Below are positions 49,401-60,374 of a stretch of 64,000 nt of DNA, piece after piece (the stretch's first letter is position 1; each line of letters starts with the position of its first letter). This DNA comes from Bugula neritina (lineage: Eukaryota > Bryozoa > Gymnolaemata > Cheilostomatida > Bugulidae). Position numbers and translations under genes: made by a program. Location: contig OZ037765.1 of the NCBI GenBank assembly GCA_964035545.1, forward strand, positions 28,818,004 through 28,882,003. The letters run 5' to 3'. Under the pieces are notes generated by a model. The model had not been told where the DNA came from, did no database searches, and saw only the letters and a list, made by a program, of their open reading frames with translations.

Positions 49401-50705
49401 AAACCAACATATGCTATAAAAACGCTTTATAATATGTTGGATAAAATGTCCGTTATTAAACTGGATAAAGTTTGCTTTTTTATATTGTTTTAATAATTTA
49501 CATTTGAATGAAGAGTTGTTAAACTTACGTATATAGTTGGGAAATAACTTATTTTATGCTTTTTTGCAAGTTTTTTGTTTCAAAAACTTAGATGAGAGAA
49601 AATACTGTTTTAGTTTCTGGAAAGGTGTACAAGTGCTTTGAACATGCCATTTGCTGCTCGAAGACTCTTTGATGCAGAAGGGAGAGAACATCATACTCTA
49701 AAAGATCTTAACCGCGATGAACTTGTATATGCAACTTGTGGGGAGGTGTGGATTGATCCTAAAATCAGTAAAGCTGAGTCTCAGAGGAGAATTCTGTTGA
49801 CTAGCTTGTCATCTGATATTGCTCAGATTCGACAGTTTTGTGCTCTACGAGACACAGAAGGTTTTTATCACCTAGTTTTATGTGCTTTTGCTGTCATTAG
49901 CAACTGCTTCTATACAGTAGATGTGGTCTGCTATGCTTGAGTTGTAAGCATCATGTTATACAACTTTGTTTAGGTTTAGCAGTTTGTGGCACACCTAAAC
50001 TGTAAATCATCACCATATAGTGAACTACAGTGCGCCCTCCATATAAATGCGGGTCCTGAAACCTCAATCTGTGACAATGGAATATCAGATTTCTCATATA
50101 CATAAACCACAAAATAGGGGTCAAGCCCTTCTTGTGACCTATGGAACTTCATGAGAAATGAATCCGTGAGATATTGAGGGAGCATGTACTTTTCCTGTAT
50201 TGGGCTAAATAGCCACCAATGTGCTTGTGAAAAAACGAATATTTATTGTGTATGCATTGTCGCTCTTGTTTCTTTACTTCTTATTAAGGACACATATTTT
50301 TTATGTACTTTCTTGTCTTTTTTTCCGGTGTAGCTCTTATATGTACTTTCCTCTAATTTATCTTTTGTCACGTAGTGTTGCCTTACTTCTGTGTAGCAAT
50401 CAACTCAATGCGTCTTGTAGGATATGTCCTGGAAGTTGAAGGAGCAGCAGTGCCCAATGCTAAGGTAGTTCTTAATCGTTGTCCTGAAATGCAGGAAAAG
50501 ATTGAGACGGAGGCTGCCGAGCAGGAAAGGCAGCAGAGAGAGGAGACTAATGCTATTATAGAACAAGACTTGCTAGATGCCAACACGTGCGTTTTTATAA
50601 GTTAGACATGTGAAGGTGTTTGTATAGTCTATCATTCGATATAATTATAAACACTATTCAAAGCATAAACCTAATCTAACTTTTTATATATCATAATATA
50701 ATATC

Positions 50706-50749
<44 letters not shown>

Positions 50750-53700
50750 ATAATTTCATCAAATATATCATCATATCATAATTCAATGGTTCCAGAACTG
50801 CCCACGAGAGATCACACCAGAAGTTAAATGACAAGGAGGATAAGTTGAAATGGCCTTGGGAAAGGTTGGCTAATGACGAACTGTCTGACCTTCAAGAGTC
50901 ACCAAGGTCACGCTCACCTCAAAGGTTTGGGCAGACAACTTCTATTACATGCAGTATTAATGAGCAGTCTTGACCTGCCTTAGCTTGCCAACTTGTGTTT
51001 TGTATGCACTGCTTCCCTGTTTAGAAATATAATGTAATATTTGCTTGCAATAAGGTAAATGTGAAGCAAATGTTTCTACTTCTAAATTTAATGTCCAATT
51101 TTCTGTAGTAGCCCAGTAATATTGGATGTATGATATATATTCTTGTATGTACACAGATAGCATCACATATTTCAAAACTGCTGCTGTATACAAGTTTATT
51201 TTCACTTAAAATCTTAGTTTTAAGTTTTCATTTTTGTAACTCGATATAATTTAAGCTTTATTTATTGTATAAATTTGTACCTTTTGCCTCACCTTTTCTG
51301 TAACTTTTAGATCAAAGAATAGCAGTCAGGCAGCGAGGAATGTGCAGACGTTTCAGTATGATGACGGCTACATAGTCTGCCAAGCTGACAGCAGTCTGGT
51401 TCTGGCGGTTGTCTCCAACACCGAGAGCCAGGTGTTTGAAGTGGCTCTGGAGAAGAGAATAAAGGAGGAACTTTCTCAGCTTTGGGTTATGAAACCTAAC
51501 GGGTTGGTGAAAACCTGATATTTTGTATGTAAACTCTGTAAGAATCTAATGTTAGGTGTTCTGTTGGCTTTAGTTTCTTATATCTCCAGTTATGCTGCCG
51601 ATAAAAAAACAGAAGTAATTTTGCCCTTCCTGCCATAACCCTTATAGGATTCAGACAATATATGTTTTGCTAGCACTGTTTGCCATGCTAGACAAACATA
51701 TTTATCCACTTGGTCATAGCTGCTGCCTTTTTTCCTGTTTAAAACTTATATATAACGTCTGCATTAAAATTTTGTAAGTGGCGCAGCATTGGAATTATGC
51801 AATTTTTTTTAATACACTCAAACCTTTTCCCACAACCTTTGTTGTAAGCTCATCTTTATTTTTATCATTTTCTTACAATTTTTGACTAAATATAGTTTAA
51901 CTTCTGGTGTAACCAGCCACCTTATTAAACATAATATATTCAATGTTTACTTAAATGATTTTCTTGAGCAATATACCGAAGAATTATAAACTTCTACGAT
52001 GGTGAACCAGTATTACTTATATATAAAGTCAGGCAGACTATACTGATTACTACAGGTATATTCAAAGTCGAGCTGGCCGTGACATGGTACTCACTGTTTC
52101 CATGCCAACCAACCAACGTAGAGGCGAAGAAGGTCTCGCTCTTAGCTATGTCGGCTGCCAAGTTGTAGTTCAAAAGAAGAAGTCGACCCAATTTGGTTCT
52201 GCCAGCCAAAAATGGAGTCTAGATAAAGAAACTGGATTTATTTATGCATTTTATACGAATCTTATGGATGTGGGTAAGAAGTTAATCTATAATTTATCAG
52301 AATCTACTCTAAAATACTCTTATACTTGGATTAGATGTTGAATGTTTTTACACTCAATGAACTCATAGTTTTATTATTGTTTAAACTTTAATTGTTGCAT
52401 ATAGCCATGCAGATCTCAAGGAATTTATTATATTTCCGTTGAATATAAGAGTCGCACCCCCGACATGTATTATGTTGCATGAAATGCAGCTATTAGAGTG
52501 TCATGTGTTCATGTTTTTAGAAATTACAGCTGCCAATAAAGCTAATGTATGCACCTATGCCGTGACTAAAGATGAATTGGACCAACCGGTATGTAGATAT
52601 TTCTTTTAAGAACTATAAAATTGTCTTTTGTACTTTGATTTAAAAAATTTACCTGGTTATACTTTGAAAATACTGTATTGGTGGTGTTTTCCTTGAGTGA
52701 CATGTGTTTATTTCCAGGGCTATATTGTGAATCTGCCGTCTAAGAGCACTGGGAAGCAAGAGGAAGTGGTTGTCTGCACATCTTGTGCCAGAGCAATGAG
52801 AGGACGATTCAAGCTAATCCAACTGCCCGAGAGTTTTGACTTTGCTTGTGCTGTGGGCAACAGTAAGTTCTGATAAGTTTGAAAACGAAATCTGCAAATA
52901 AGCTGATGATATTTTAAGTTTCTTTTCAAATATTTTGAATAGCCATATTAGCATAGCCAGTAAAGCAGTCTGTGACATAGTACATTGACTTTGAACAATA
53001 ATTGCAGCCAAACGGAAAGAGTTGAAACAGATTGGCAGTTTTCAATGTTTGAATGGCAAAGTAGACTTGTCTACATTCGAGGCTATCAATACTCTGGATG
53101 AATGGCAAACCAAGTACAACAGGTTAGTGTTTGTCTTCCCACATTGCAGTAGTATTAATACCTGCAATTAATACAGTTATATTACACCAGTCCCTCTGTT
53201 TCCTGCACAGATAATATTAACAAGTTGAAACTATTGAAGTTAAACTCATTAAGTAACTTTTTGCTGACTATCAACCAATCATGGCTTGTGCTTCTCCACT
53301 AGCTGCAATACTATTGTGTCATTAACCTTTTTCTTTTTTTGTTATATGTTTTTTCCTTTCACTTTTGACAAACAATAGCCATGTTTTTATGCAAAGTCAA
53401 TGTGCTTGGTTTACATGCTCATGCCGTTCAGCACATTTGAAAGCTATCCATGGGGTATTTTCAGCTTCTTTGAGGTATAATATTCGGGGAAACTTGTTAT
53501 TTTTATGTGTACATGCAATATATAGATTTTATAACTTTAAAATCTTAGTGGTTATTGTTTGAAATGATACATTTCAACAAAGATGAGATTTTTTTCTACT
53601 TTTTTGTGTGGAAAGAATTAAGCAACACATTAACACCTGTACTTTGGATAGTTTTTACTAATCTGAGGTACATTGCATGCCTGTTATTTTATGTTATTAT

Positions 53701-54045
53701 TTTGAAAGTCTGATAGAAAATTTAATTTTTGCAGTCTAAAGCCACTGATTATATTTTCATTATATTATTTTCAGTCTCTATGAAGAGAACAGTGTACGAT
53801 CTATCGCGAAAGAAATATCGTCTAGCGAGTTGCCTCAAACCGTAAAGATATATGCGTATAAGAATGGAGATGGTAGGGAGAAGGAAGGACAGCTGATTAG
53901 TGGATCCAGCATCATTGGGGTTAGAATCTGAAACTTTCAGTCCTTGAGACATTATTCTTAGCTAATTTGTAAAACTTTGTGGTTGCTCATTGCTTTCCTA
54001 TAGCTAAATGTTGATTTAGTAAGTTATTTCTTTGGCAGTTTTTAA

Positions 54046-54131
<86 letters not shown>

Positions 54132-57100
54132 AAAGTATTTTAACTTTTAACTTCACATGCTGAAAGCCTGTATTTTATGGTGACATGATGGTTGTAATAA
54201 GTGAGGCCTGAGATAAAATGAAATAAAATAATTATGGTGAAATGTGTTTCAGTTGCTAGACCAGTGTACTTACCGACTGGCTATGAATAGTGCGGCACGA
54301 AGGTTGTACACCCGTGATGGCCGTTCTATGTTAGACATAGATGACCTGATATCCTGGGCTATTGAGTACTACATGGCTAATATGAAGTCCAAAGAGCGAA
54401 GAGGCTCTGCTGAGTTGAGTCGAATAAATCCCGAAGGAAGTGCTAATAAAACAGACTCAGAATCTACCAACTTGGCTGTCGAATACCGTAAGAGGCTTCT
54501 AGTGTGACGTTGATTTTATGTTATTTTTACTCCACTTAGGAGAAATTTCTTTTTCTGTTTATATTTAGCATTTCTACAGGGCATTAATGTTACCGTGTTA
54601 ATCAACAGATGAGCTACCAGGTGTATTGCGTGTTAATTTCTGTAAGTACCCACAAAGGAATTAGTGAACTTTTTAATCAAGTAAAATGTTGATACTCAAA
54701 CAAATTTGAATACTTCTATTATCTACTTTTGTTTTAAAAACAACGGCTATCCAAAGAGTAGATCATAATCTCTAAATTAATTCCTTTAGAGTTAAAACTG
54801 TTGATTGCTTCTAGCACCCTAAAAACTTAACAATCTCATTTAACCTTAAAAAGCTAACAAAATGCAAATAAAATTTGATATATTAAATGTATGACCCTTT
54901 TTTACATATATACATATTATATATTCACTATTTACTTTGCAAACTAAAATTACTAATAGTCTTGTAAAAACTCTAACACAGTATTTGAAGCACTTTTCTG
55001 CTACTTAAGTGGTGTTAGTAATCACTCTTCTGTGTAAATGTGTTGATTTGAAGGGGAGGAATTACACTGCATTTTGTTTGTAAAACATATTGAAAGCTGC
55101 CACAAATCTGAAATTTGAAGGTTTTCTGTCATGTAACATTCCTTGTACAAGTATCACCAAAGAGCTGGAAATTTTCTCTATACACTATCAGGAAATCAAA
55201 TCTAATAACGTAGAAGAGTGAAAATGTGCCAAGAATGTATCAAGTGCAGTATTTTGTCTTTATGCATTGTACAGATTTTAAACTAACATACTGGTTAGAG
55301 TCAGTAGATCTCTAGTGATACAAAACAGCCTTCACAAATTATTGTTTTGTAGAACCAATTGAGGTGGAAACAGACGCCAAGGCTGATGCATACCAGGTGG
55401 TGAATGAACAGCCAATCAGCTCTCGGTTCGCTTTGGTAGAAGTAACTGCTGGTACCAACTGCCACATTGCTCTGATACAGCACAGCGGGACTGAGTCCGA
55501 TATAATCTATGAGATGATCATTGGCTGGACATCAGAGTCAGCTCTGATTATCCATCCAGCTTCTGGAGATGTTAGTGATGTCACACACTTATTTCTAGGA
55601 GTTATAATTGCACCTTACATTCGCACATGTTATGTCTTGCCTTTGTGAAACTAACTGTGATTATCAAGTGCTGTTTAATCTAATTGAATAATTTGATAGA
55701 TTGGAGTTCAATTGAATAATGCTAGCAGTCATATAATTCTAATCTGATTATTTATTTCATACAGTAAAATTGACTAATTTAAAAGCTCCTTTTAGATTAC
55801 AACATTTTCAGGTGGCTAGTGACTTTTTTATTTATGATAAAACTTGTTCTTAAATCACGTTATGTTAATAGATTAGAAAAGACTTCAAAAAATTGCTCTG
55901 TTGATGTTAGTTATTTAACAATCGTCCGATAATAGATTTATTTATCACAAATTTTGTTTGCATGCATATTTGGATCTTATTGTAATTGCTAAGTATTTGT
56001 ATAGATCTGCATACGATTATCTGTAGGATGCCAAAATAATCAAGTTTCCAGCTCTAGATAGTGGAGAAAAGAGCACGGAAAAGCTGTGGTTTAGCTGGTT
56101 TGGTGAGACAGTAAAAGTAGGCTGGGGAGAAACTATTGGCGTACAGGAAATGATGTCAGTTGTTGATACAGAAACTCGGCAAATTAATACTATCGTCGTT
56201 GCAGCTCCTGGCTCAACAGTTTCTTGGAAATTTAAAATTCCAAGTATGTATTTATTGCCTTTATGTTGATAGTGCACTTTACAGCATTATTGGCTCAATT
56301 AATTGCATCTTAAGTTTTATTGTTTTATTGATATATTGATGAGTATTAAACTCTCAAGTTTTTAGTTATAGGTTTTACTGAAATCCTTGAAATGATAACT
56401 TTGTTTTGTAAATTTAATATACCATGTGCTTGCCATCAGATGGTACAATTTTTTTGAAAATTTAAAGTGATTGACTTTAAAATTGAGAAAAAATTAATGT
56501 TATTCATATGCCACTCGGACAAAATTACAAGTCGACTATATTTTATTATTGACCCGTGTAGTCTTCAAAACAGCTGCTATGTTGAAATGATCACATTTGC
56601 TGTAAATGGAGACTGCTTTATGCATTAGTTGAGATGATGGGTTCTGCGCCCACCAGTGAGGGTACCGGACCGACTGAAGTCAATAAACTGATGAGCAACG
56701 TTCAACTCAATGACGAAGAGGATGAAGATACAGGAAGTAAAAAGGATGATGTTTCAGAAGGTTGGCTATTTAATTGATTTTCTTTACAAATAAAATAACT
56801 GCTGTAGTTCGTTTTATGAATTGGTGAATAATTGAACAATTGCCTTAGTTTTAATGCATAACTTAATGGATACATAAAACACAAATCAAACATGAATACG
56901 GTGTAGTTTGAGGTTTTCAGATTGTATGTAACCGTTATTAGACATGGAGCCAAAAATTCGCATGGAATGTAGACCAATTCTTTATTTTATCACTGTTGTT
57001 GATTGCATACGTAGCCAATCTGAAAGTTGCAAGACCCAAGACAGCCGTTACGAGTAGAGTTCAGCCACCATCGTTGGATGTGATACTGAAATTCCCTGTT

Positions 57101-60100
57101 GAGGTGTGGGCATCGTCAGGAGAGCAGTTTGTGAGGCCGGAGAAAGTAGCCGCTGATCAGAAAGAGATGAGACATTATAGGAAGCTGGTGTCAGAGATTA
57201 ATTTCTCTTTACAAAAAGAGAAACACAAGTTGCGTCAACTTCAAGGTATCTTGCTATACTTCTGCACGAGATTAATTCTGATTTGCACAGAAACAAAATT
57301 TTCTCCTATTGTTTCATGCATTCTATCTTCTCTGCAAAGCTAATAGCAATCTATGGTGGCTTACAATTACATTTTAAATTTAAATATCCAAGTATCTAAT
57401 AGCTAGCTTAAAGCCTTGGTCTAGGGGTTAGGGGTTTGCCTAGTAAACACGAGGTCATGAGTTCAAGCCCGGACAAAGGCCATTGGTGATGTTAGGAAGA
57501 GCATCCAGTTATAATTGCTCCTGTGCCTCATTTAAATAAGTCCTTAGCCCGTTTTAACAAAAACCCTTTCCATCAGGGGTTTCTCACAGGGATAGTGACT
57601 ATAAACTTTCGCGAGTTTTTAATAGTTAGCTTGAGTTCCACAAGATTCTTTCTTGGTGTACTATTGGTACAATTTCAGAAAGTTATGATTTGACCTCATG
57701 TTAATGTCTCTTAAGTTATACACAACTATTTAATGTGCTTACTTTCCCTTATTGTCTACCACCATGTACACATGTGACACTTTCATCTACCTAGGCTACA
57801 TGTTGTTATACATTGTGTTCTAAGGTCGAAGGTTAACAGGACAGCATCCTGGCTACTATGAGGCTACCAGCAGCTCTGTAAACCCTGTAGTCAAAAGAAA
57901 CCATTGGCAGGAAATGACATATGGTGAAAGTTTAGCTCATAATGAAGTGCATCAACTGCAGGTTTGTGTACTATTACTCTGCTATGAAGTAGAATGTTGT
58001 TAATACTTATGTAAACTTATGTAAAATTTGTAAGCTTGATTATTGACTGCTGCAATTCCCTTGTGTTTTGTAGACTCAGCAGTCTGCAATGCAAGCTAAG
58101 CAGAAGTTCAACAAAGCTCAGCCGAGGCCTAGCTCTAGGCTGTACACTCAGCCTACAATGGTGAGACCTCAGGCTATGTACTTAACAGAATCATTGACCA
58201 ATCATTTGTAGCTGTAGTATTAGAAGTAGTCAGTACTTCTAAGTTTCTGCTTTAACAAATGGTTTTAATTGGTCGAGAATGAGAAGGTAAAACTATGGTT
58301 GAGGTGCAGAGTTGCTTTCCCTGTCTCTTGAACATCCTATACACTGCTCGTTGTATTAGTGCAGTGGAATGATGACTTTTGTATATATATGATTTAGGTT
58401 ATAGTAAATTACTTTGAAATTAAAATTAATGAAATTTATATGAATCTTAAGCACAGTAAGATGCTATTATAAATTGTAGCATTGTTAGAAGAGTCAGTGG
58501 TCTAAATTTTCTTAATTACCAAGTTTTTAATAAAAGTGTTATGGCAAGTTTGGAAAATCATTAACTTTTGTTTTGTTACTCCCCAATTGTTTATAGTACT
58601 GTACATATACCATAGTTTTTATGCATGTTATCTTATATAACTATATAGATTTGCTGTATTTGTTTCAGAAACGTGTGCTTGCTTACGTGAATGGGGAGCA
58701 GGTGTCTAGGGCACAGTATATATGGGGAGACAACTTGAATCAAATATTGCAGAATGCTACTACAAGATTGAATATGAGAAGAGCTGCCAAGTGCATCTTT
58801 TCTCTTCTCGGTCAGCAGGTATGTGCCAGGTGCTCCTATATTGTAATAATATGTTTATGCTATTACAACTCAGCTAAATGCTGAAGTCTTTCCCATAGCA
58901 CATTTTTTACAGTCGGGATTTTCAAGGTCAACTCTTGTGTTATGAGCATTTTAAAATAATACACTAGTGTTTTATTTTTGCCATCAGCATTTAATTATAT
59001 AAGTTTTAATGCAATATTTGTTGTTATAATAACTATTCATTGTGGTAAAGGAATATCAGGCCGGTTGATTTTTGAGCAAATTCCCCTGGTGTTGGTAAGT
59101 TGCATAGTGTCCAACTATGACCAGCTATATGCATGCTTATATGGTGTCATGTTTCACTAGCAGCACATTCTCTATGAGCAGTAGCTTCATATTCTACACG
59201 TGATACATAACTCAATCAGTGCCATAAGAGAAGCATACTTGGTTCTATTGTAATGTGTTGTAGTTAATACTCTCACTAATTTATTAATGAGATCAACAAG
59301 GGATTCAGTTTAGAAATTGTGATAAAAACATCATTTTATTTAAACAGAAGATGTTTTGAATAAATCATTAAAATTGAGTTTTTCTACATCTGTTGTATTC
59401 AATACTTGGAAAAACAATTTCACATACTTGGTTACAGTATTGTGTATTGTGAGAATATATGCTATTTTAGTTAAAATAAATTGTTATATAATTTAAAGCA
59501 ATGAATTGGTAGTTTTTGGAAGAGCTGTGGCTGTGTTGTCTAAACTCACTGAGAACTATTTGATAGAAAAGTATTAAATACGTTATTAGAGATAATTTTA
59601 CTGGTTGTTGATTTGTACTTTTTGACTTGATCAATTTTTGCAAGAATTAACAAGAGTCACAAAACATAATTTTATACAAGCTTGCCAATTAACCGATTTC
59701 AAGTTGACTACATTTTCCGTGCTTTTGAGACTCACCATCGAAAATAAAAATATTATTAAATTATCATTACGTACCTGTAAAGGTAGCAAAAATTTCTTTA
59801 ATCTAGTTTTTAGTGTCAAGGTAATACACCATGTACTGGCAGGTTAATAGCTCGAATTCACATTTTAAATAGAAAACCATCAAAAAAATATATTTTAATT
59901 GAAATTCCTAAACTACTTTTGTAGTTGAAGTTCGAAGATCTTGAAAAGGATCAGATAGTGTGTGTATCAACAGGCGCCGCTTTTCAACGACCTAGAGATA
60001 TGCAGCAACAGGTTGAGATCCGAGCTAACTGGACCCGAGCTAGAAAGCAACTTGGTCCTGAAGCTACAGAAATTACTGTTCATGCTCATCTCAATCCCGA

Positions 60101-60374
60101 TATAGATGTACGTGTTATTAAGATATCTATTAGTCTCCACATGTGGTAAAGAGTGAAAGAAACTGGAATTTTTGTAGTCAAGTTAACTTTGTCAAAAGTT
60201 TTCCCAATACCTACTAATTGGAATTTTTACTGTCTCATACGAAGTATACGTTTGTCTTTATTTTTTTCAAAAGTTACACTTAGTCAATTGTATTTTATTT
60301 TGATTTAGGTTGATCCTTTTGGACCACCTAGCCTAGCAACTCGTTCTGAAGGAAGCCAACACGGGTCACAGTAA
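36102..60374 (+). CDS. DCDC1: DCDC1-like protein with six doublecortin folds, two beta-trefoils and a FAMeT-like domain (about 2039 aa)
   Basis: Thirty-six coding exons, 36102-36265 to 60309-60374, are listed with the domain entries below. They total 6120 nt and every phase closes. The order of doublecortin domains, coiled coil and beta-trefoils follows vertebrate DCDC1 (about 1780 aa) as I remember it; the extra length comes mainly from two insertions. Doublecortin domains are ubiquitin-like folds that bind microtubules. Vertebrate DCDC1/DCDC5 has been linked to mitosis and dynein-based transport; the role in this animal is unknown. The start is the ATG of MPPTQDRRAQ, just after a likely acceptor at 36088. 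The frame stays open upstream, so an extra 5' coding exon cannot be excluded. No AATAAA was seen after the stop; ATTAAA occurs at 60376 and 60396. Confidence 0.92.
37785..38125 (+). other. DCDC1 exon 4: doublecortin domain 1
   Basis: Residues about 196-272. A basic KKKKPLYKRQ run leads into VIRCTVYKNGDRD, then LLESCTIKLQLNGAARRMF, then the strand IYVSNGEAF. These are the beta1, helix and beta5 signatures of the DCX fold. Confidence 0.93.
38284..39846 (+). other. DCDC1 exons 5-7: doublecortin domain 2
   Basis: Exons 38284-38486, 38716-38809, 39680-39846 (residues 275-430). RRIMVYLNGQ, then FLGAVTSKLALRSHARIIYD, then VWASCSGGFSPSGACKF. The vertebrate counterpart WVSKGEGFSPSGAKMY matches. A helical lysine-rich segment follows. 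Confidence 0.88.
40718..41507 (+). other. DCDC1 exons 8-10: coiled coil and doublecortin domain 3
   Basis: Exons 40718-40894, 40978-41163, 41342-41507 (residues 431-606). Exon 8 encodes a coiled coil (ELDTNISELNQDISNM). Exons 9-10 encode LKLKVFRNGDYG, LLDQCASRVT, RRLFDVNGDEIKD and IFVSTGEPF. Confidence 0.9.
43430..43815. repeat. Subterminal tandem duplication of about 194 bp within the transposon
   Basis: The block CACCCAGTTAGCCACAAAA ... GGAGTTGT ... ATTATTGAAGCTA starting near 43430 recurs, diverged, from near 43624. Two copies. Confidence 0.75.
45105..45790 (+). pseudogene. Broken transposon-associated gene with LTGCD motif and cysteine cluster
   Basis: Three frames are needed to follow it. 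45105-45180 gives RYLDVNIAANKAG and LYAAPTIEF. 45176-45247 gives VHVLTGCDLTIMLF up to a stop. 45248-45631 is open, with FCSPSKRTQCSLPPRKDEL and HVKRANHQAVIW. 45619-45735 gives a cysteine cluster CSCKTGCN, CGCQKSQMQC, CQCKDC. The order H-x-L/F-TGCD, LPPT/R ... HxKRAxYQ ... C-x-C cluster is that of a repeat-associated invertebrate protein family I know only as uncharacterised. At least two frameshifts mark it as dead. Confidence 0.72.
46515..47739 (+). other. Rest of DCDC1 intron 13, no feature recognised
   Basis: 1.2 kb of AT-rich sequence up to the exon 14 acceptor. Nothing recognised. Confidence 0.5.
48265..49860 (+). other. DCDC1 exons 15-18: WPV/WPM linker and doublecortin domain 4 with an inserted exon
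   Basis: Exons 48265-48476, 48802-48887, 49168-49377, 49614-49860 (residues 844-1095). Exon 15 has GQWKHND and FDWPMEF. The domain starts PLRLMVMKNGE in exon 16 and resumes in exon 18 with FLERCTSALNMPFAARRLF and LVYATCGEVW. Exon 17 lies between strand 2 and the helix. Confidence 0.9.
49168..49377 (+). other. DCDC1 exon 17: histidine-rich insertion inside doublecortin domain 4
   Basis: Seventy residues in phase 0. After MMRDLSKPGGKK comes a run of HxH units (HHHGHSHEGHSHGSHSHGAH), then a polar segment and a leucine/arginine end (FRELEFRL). Histidine-rich runs like this bind zinc in ZIP and ZnT transporters. No transmembrane segment is present. Function unknown. Confidence 0.85.
50028..50186. 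mobile_element. 159-bp MITE with TA target sites, DCDC1 intron 18
   Basis: TA dinucleotides at 50026-50027 and 50187-50188 flank inverted ends CAGTGCGCCCTCCATAT and (complement) CATGCTCCCTCAATAT, which match well with one gap. TA duplication and a short CAG-start end suggest a Tc1/mariner or pogo-type non-autonomous element. Confidence 0.75.
50421..52862 (+). other. DCDC1 exons 19-24: coiled linker and second beta-trefoil
   Basis: Exons 50421-50586, 50796-50924, 51311-51502, 52056-52273, 52521-52588, 52718-52862 (residues 1096-1401). Exon 19 has a Glu/Gln-rich helix. Exons 21-22 give FQYDDGYIVCQADSSLVLAV, QLWVMKPNG, DMVLTVSMP and SQKWSLDKETGFIYA. Exon 24 has a CTSCARAMR motif that matches a CxxC in vertebrate DCDC1. 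Confidence 0.85.
50711..50746. repeat. TA dinucleotide microsatellite
   Basis: Eighteen TA units just upstream of the exon 20 acceptor of DCDC1. Confidence 0.95.
53008..54487 (+). other. DCDC1 exons 25-27: first part of doublecortin domain 5
   Basis: Exons 53008-53122, 53775-53919, 54253-54487 (residues 1401-1566). VKIYAYKNGDG, LLDQCTYRLAMNSAARRLY, RDGRSMLDIDDLI. The fold stops before its last strand and is completed in exon 31. Confidence 0.9.
54051..54131. repeat. TA then TG dinucleotide microsatellite
   Basis: About 34 TA units followed by about 6 TG units, in DCDC1 intron 26. It is likely length-polymorphic and prone to assembly error. Confidence 0.95.
55353..56243 (+). other. DCDC1 exons 28-29: FAMeT-like (farnesoic acid O-methyltransferase-type) domain
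   Basis: Exons 55353-55570 and 56027-56243; the domain spans residues about 1590-1711. FALVEVTAGTNCHIAL, YEMIIGWTSESALII, KLWFSWFGETVKVGWGE and STVSWKF match in order the FAMeT pattern (aHIAL ... YEIVIGGW-N--S-I ... FWISW--G-I-VG-G). Despite the name, this domain is a beta-rich module found in many invertebrate proteins and is not a proven enzyme. Confidence 0.78.
56629..57245 (+). other. DCDC1 exons 30-31: acidic linker and end of doublecortin domain 5
   Basis: Exons 56629-56760 and 57015-57245 (residues 1711-1832). Exon 30 is acidic (NDEEDEDTGSKKDD). Exon 31 supplies VILKFPVEVWASSGEQF, the last strand of the interrupted fold, then a helix-rich KEMRHYRKLVSEINFSL segment. Confidence 0.88.
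57411..57621 (+). mobile_element. tRNA-derived SINE, 211 bp, DCDC1 intron 31
   Basis: A tRNA-like head GCCTTGGTCTAGGGGTTAG (A-box region) and GTCATGAGTTCAAGCCC (B-box region) runs from 57413 to about 57482, with partly complementary ends (GCCTTGG and CAAAGGC). The body carries GTTAGGAAGAGCATCCAGTT, similar to the GGGCATCC motif common in invertebrate SINEs. Near-perfect 11-bp direct repeats (ATAGCTAGCTT at 57399, ATAGTTAGCTT at 57622) are the target duplication. Confidence 0.85.
57825..60374 (+). other. DCDC1 exons 32-36: linker, doublecortin domain 6 and C-terminus
   Basis: Exons 57825-57961, 58074-58160, 58669-58818, 59925-60107, 60309-60374 (residues 1832-2039). Domain 6: KRVLAYVNGEQ, YIWGDNLNQILQNATTRL, LEKDQIVCVSTGAAF. 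The following VEIRANWTRARKQLGPEATE closely matches the vertebrate C-terminus. Confidence 0.9.

Noticed and set aside
49614-49631. Alternative acceptor for DCDC1 exon 18 after TTTCTGGAAAG
   Set aside because: The upstream acceptor at 49612-49613 gives FLERCTSAL, which matches the doublecortin helix pattern and keeps phase 0. The later one removes it.
54606-54645. Possible 33-base microexon of DCDC1 (acceptor CAACAG, donor GTAAGT)
   Set aside because: Including it makes a stop codon at the junction with exon 28. Exon 27 joins exon 28 cleanly without it.
57413-57482. tRNA gene
   Set aside because: It has A and B boxes and partly paired ends, but the anticodon stem is poor and a SINE body and target duplication follow.
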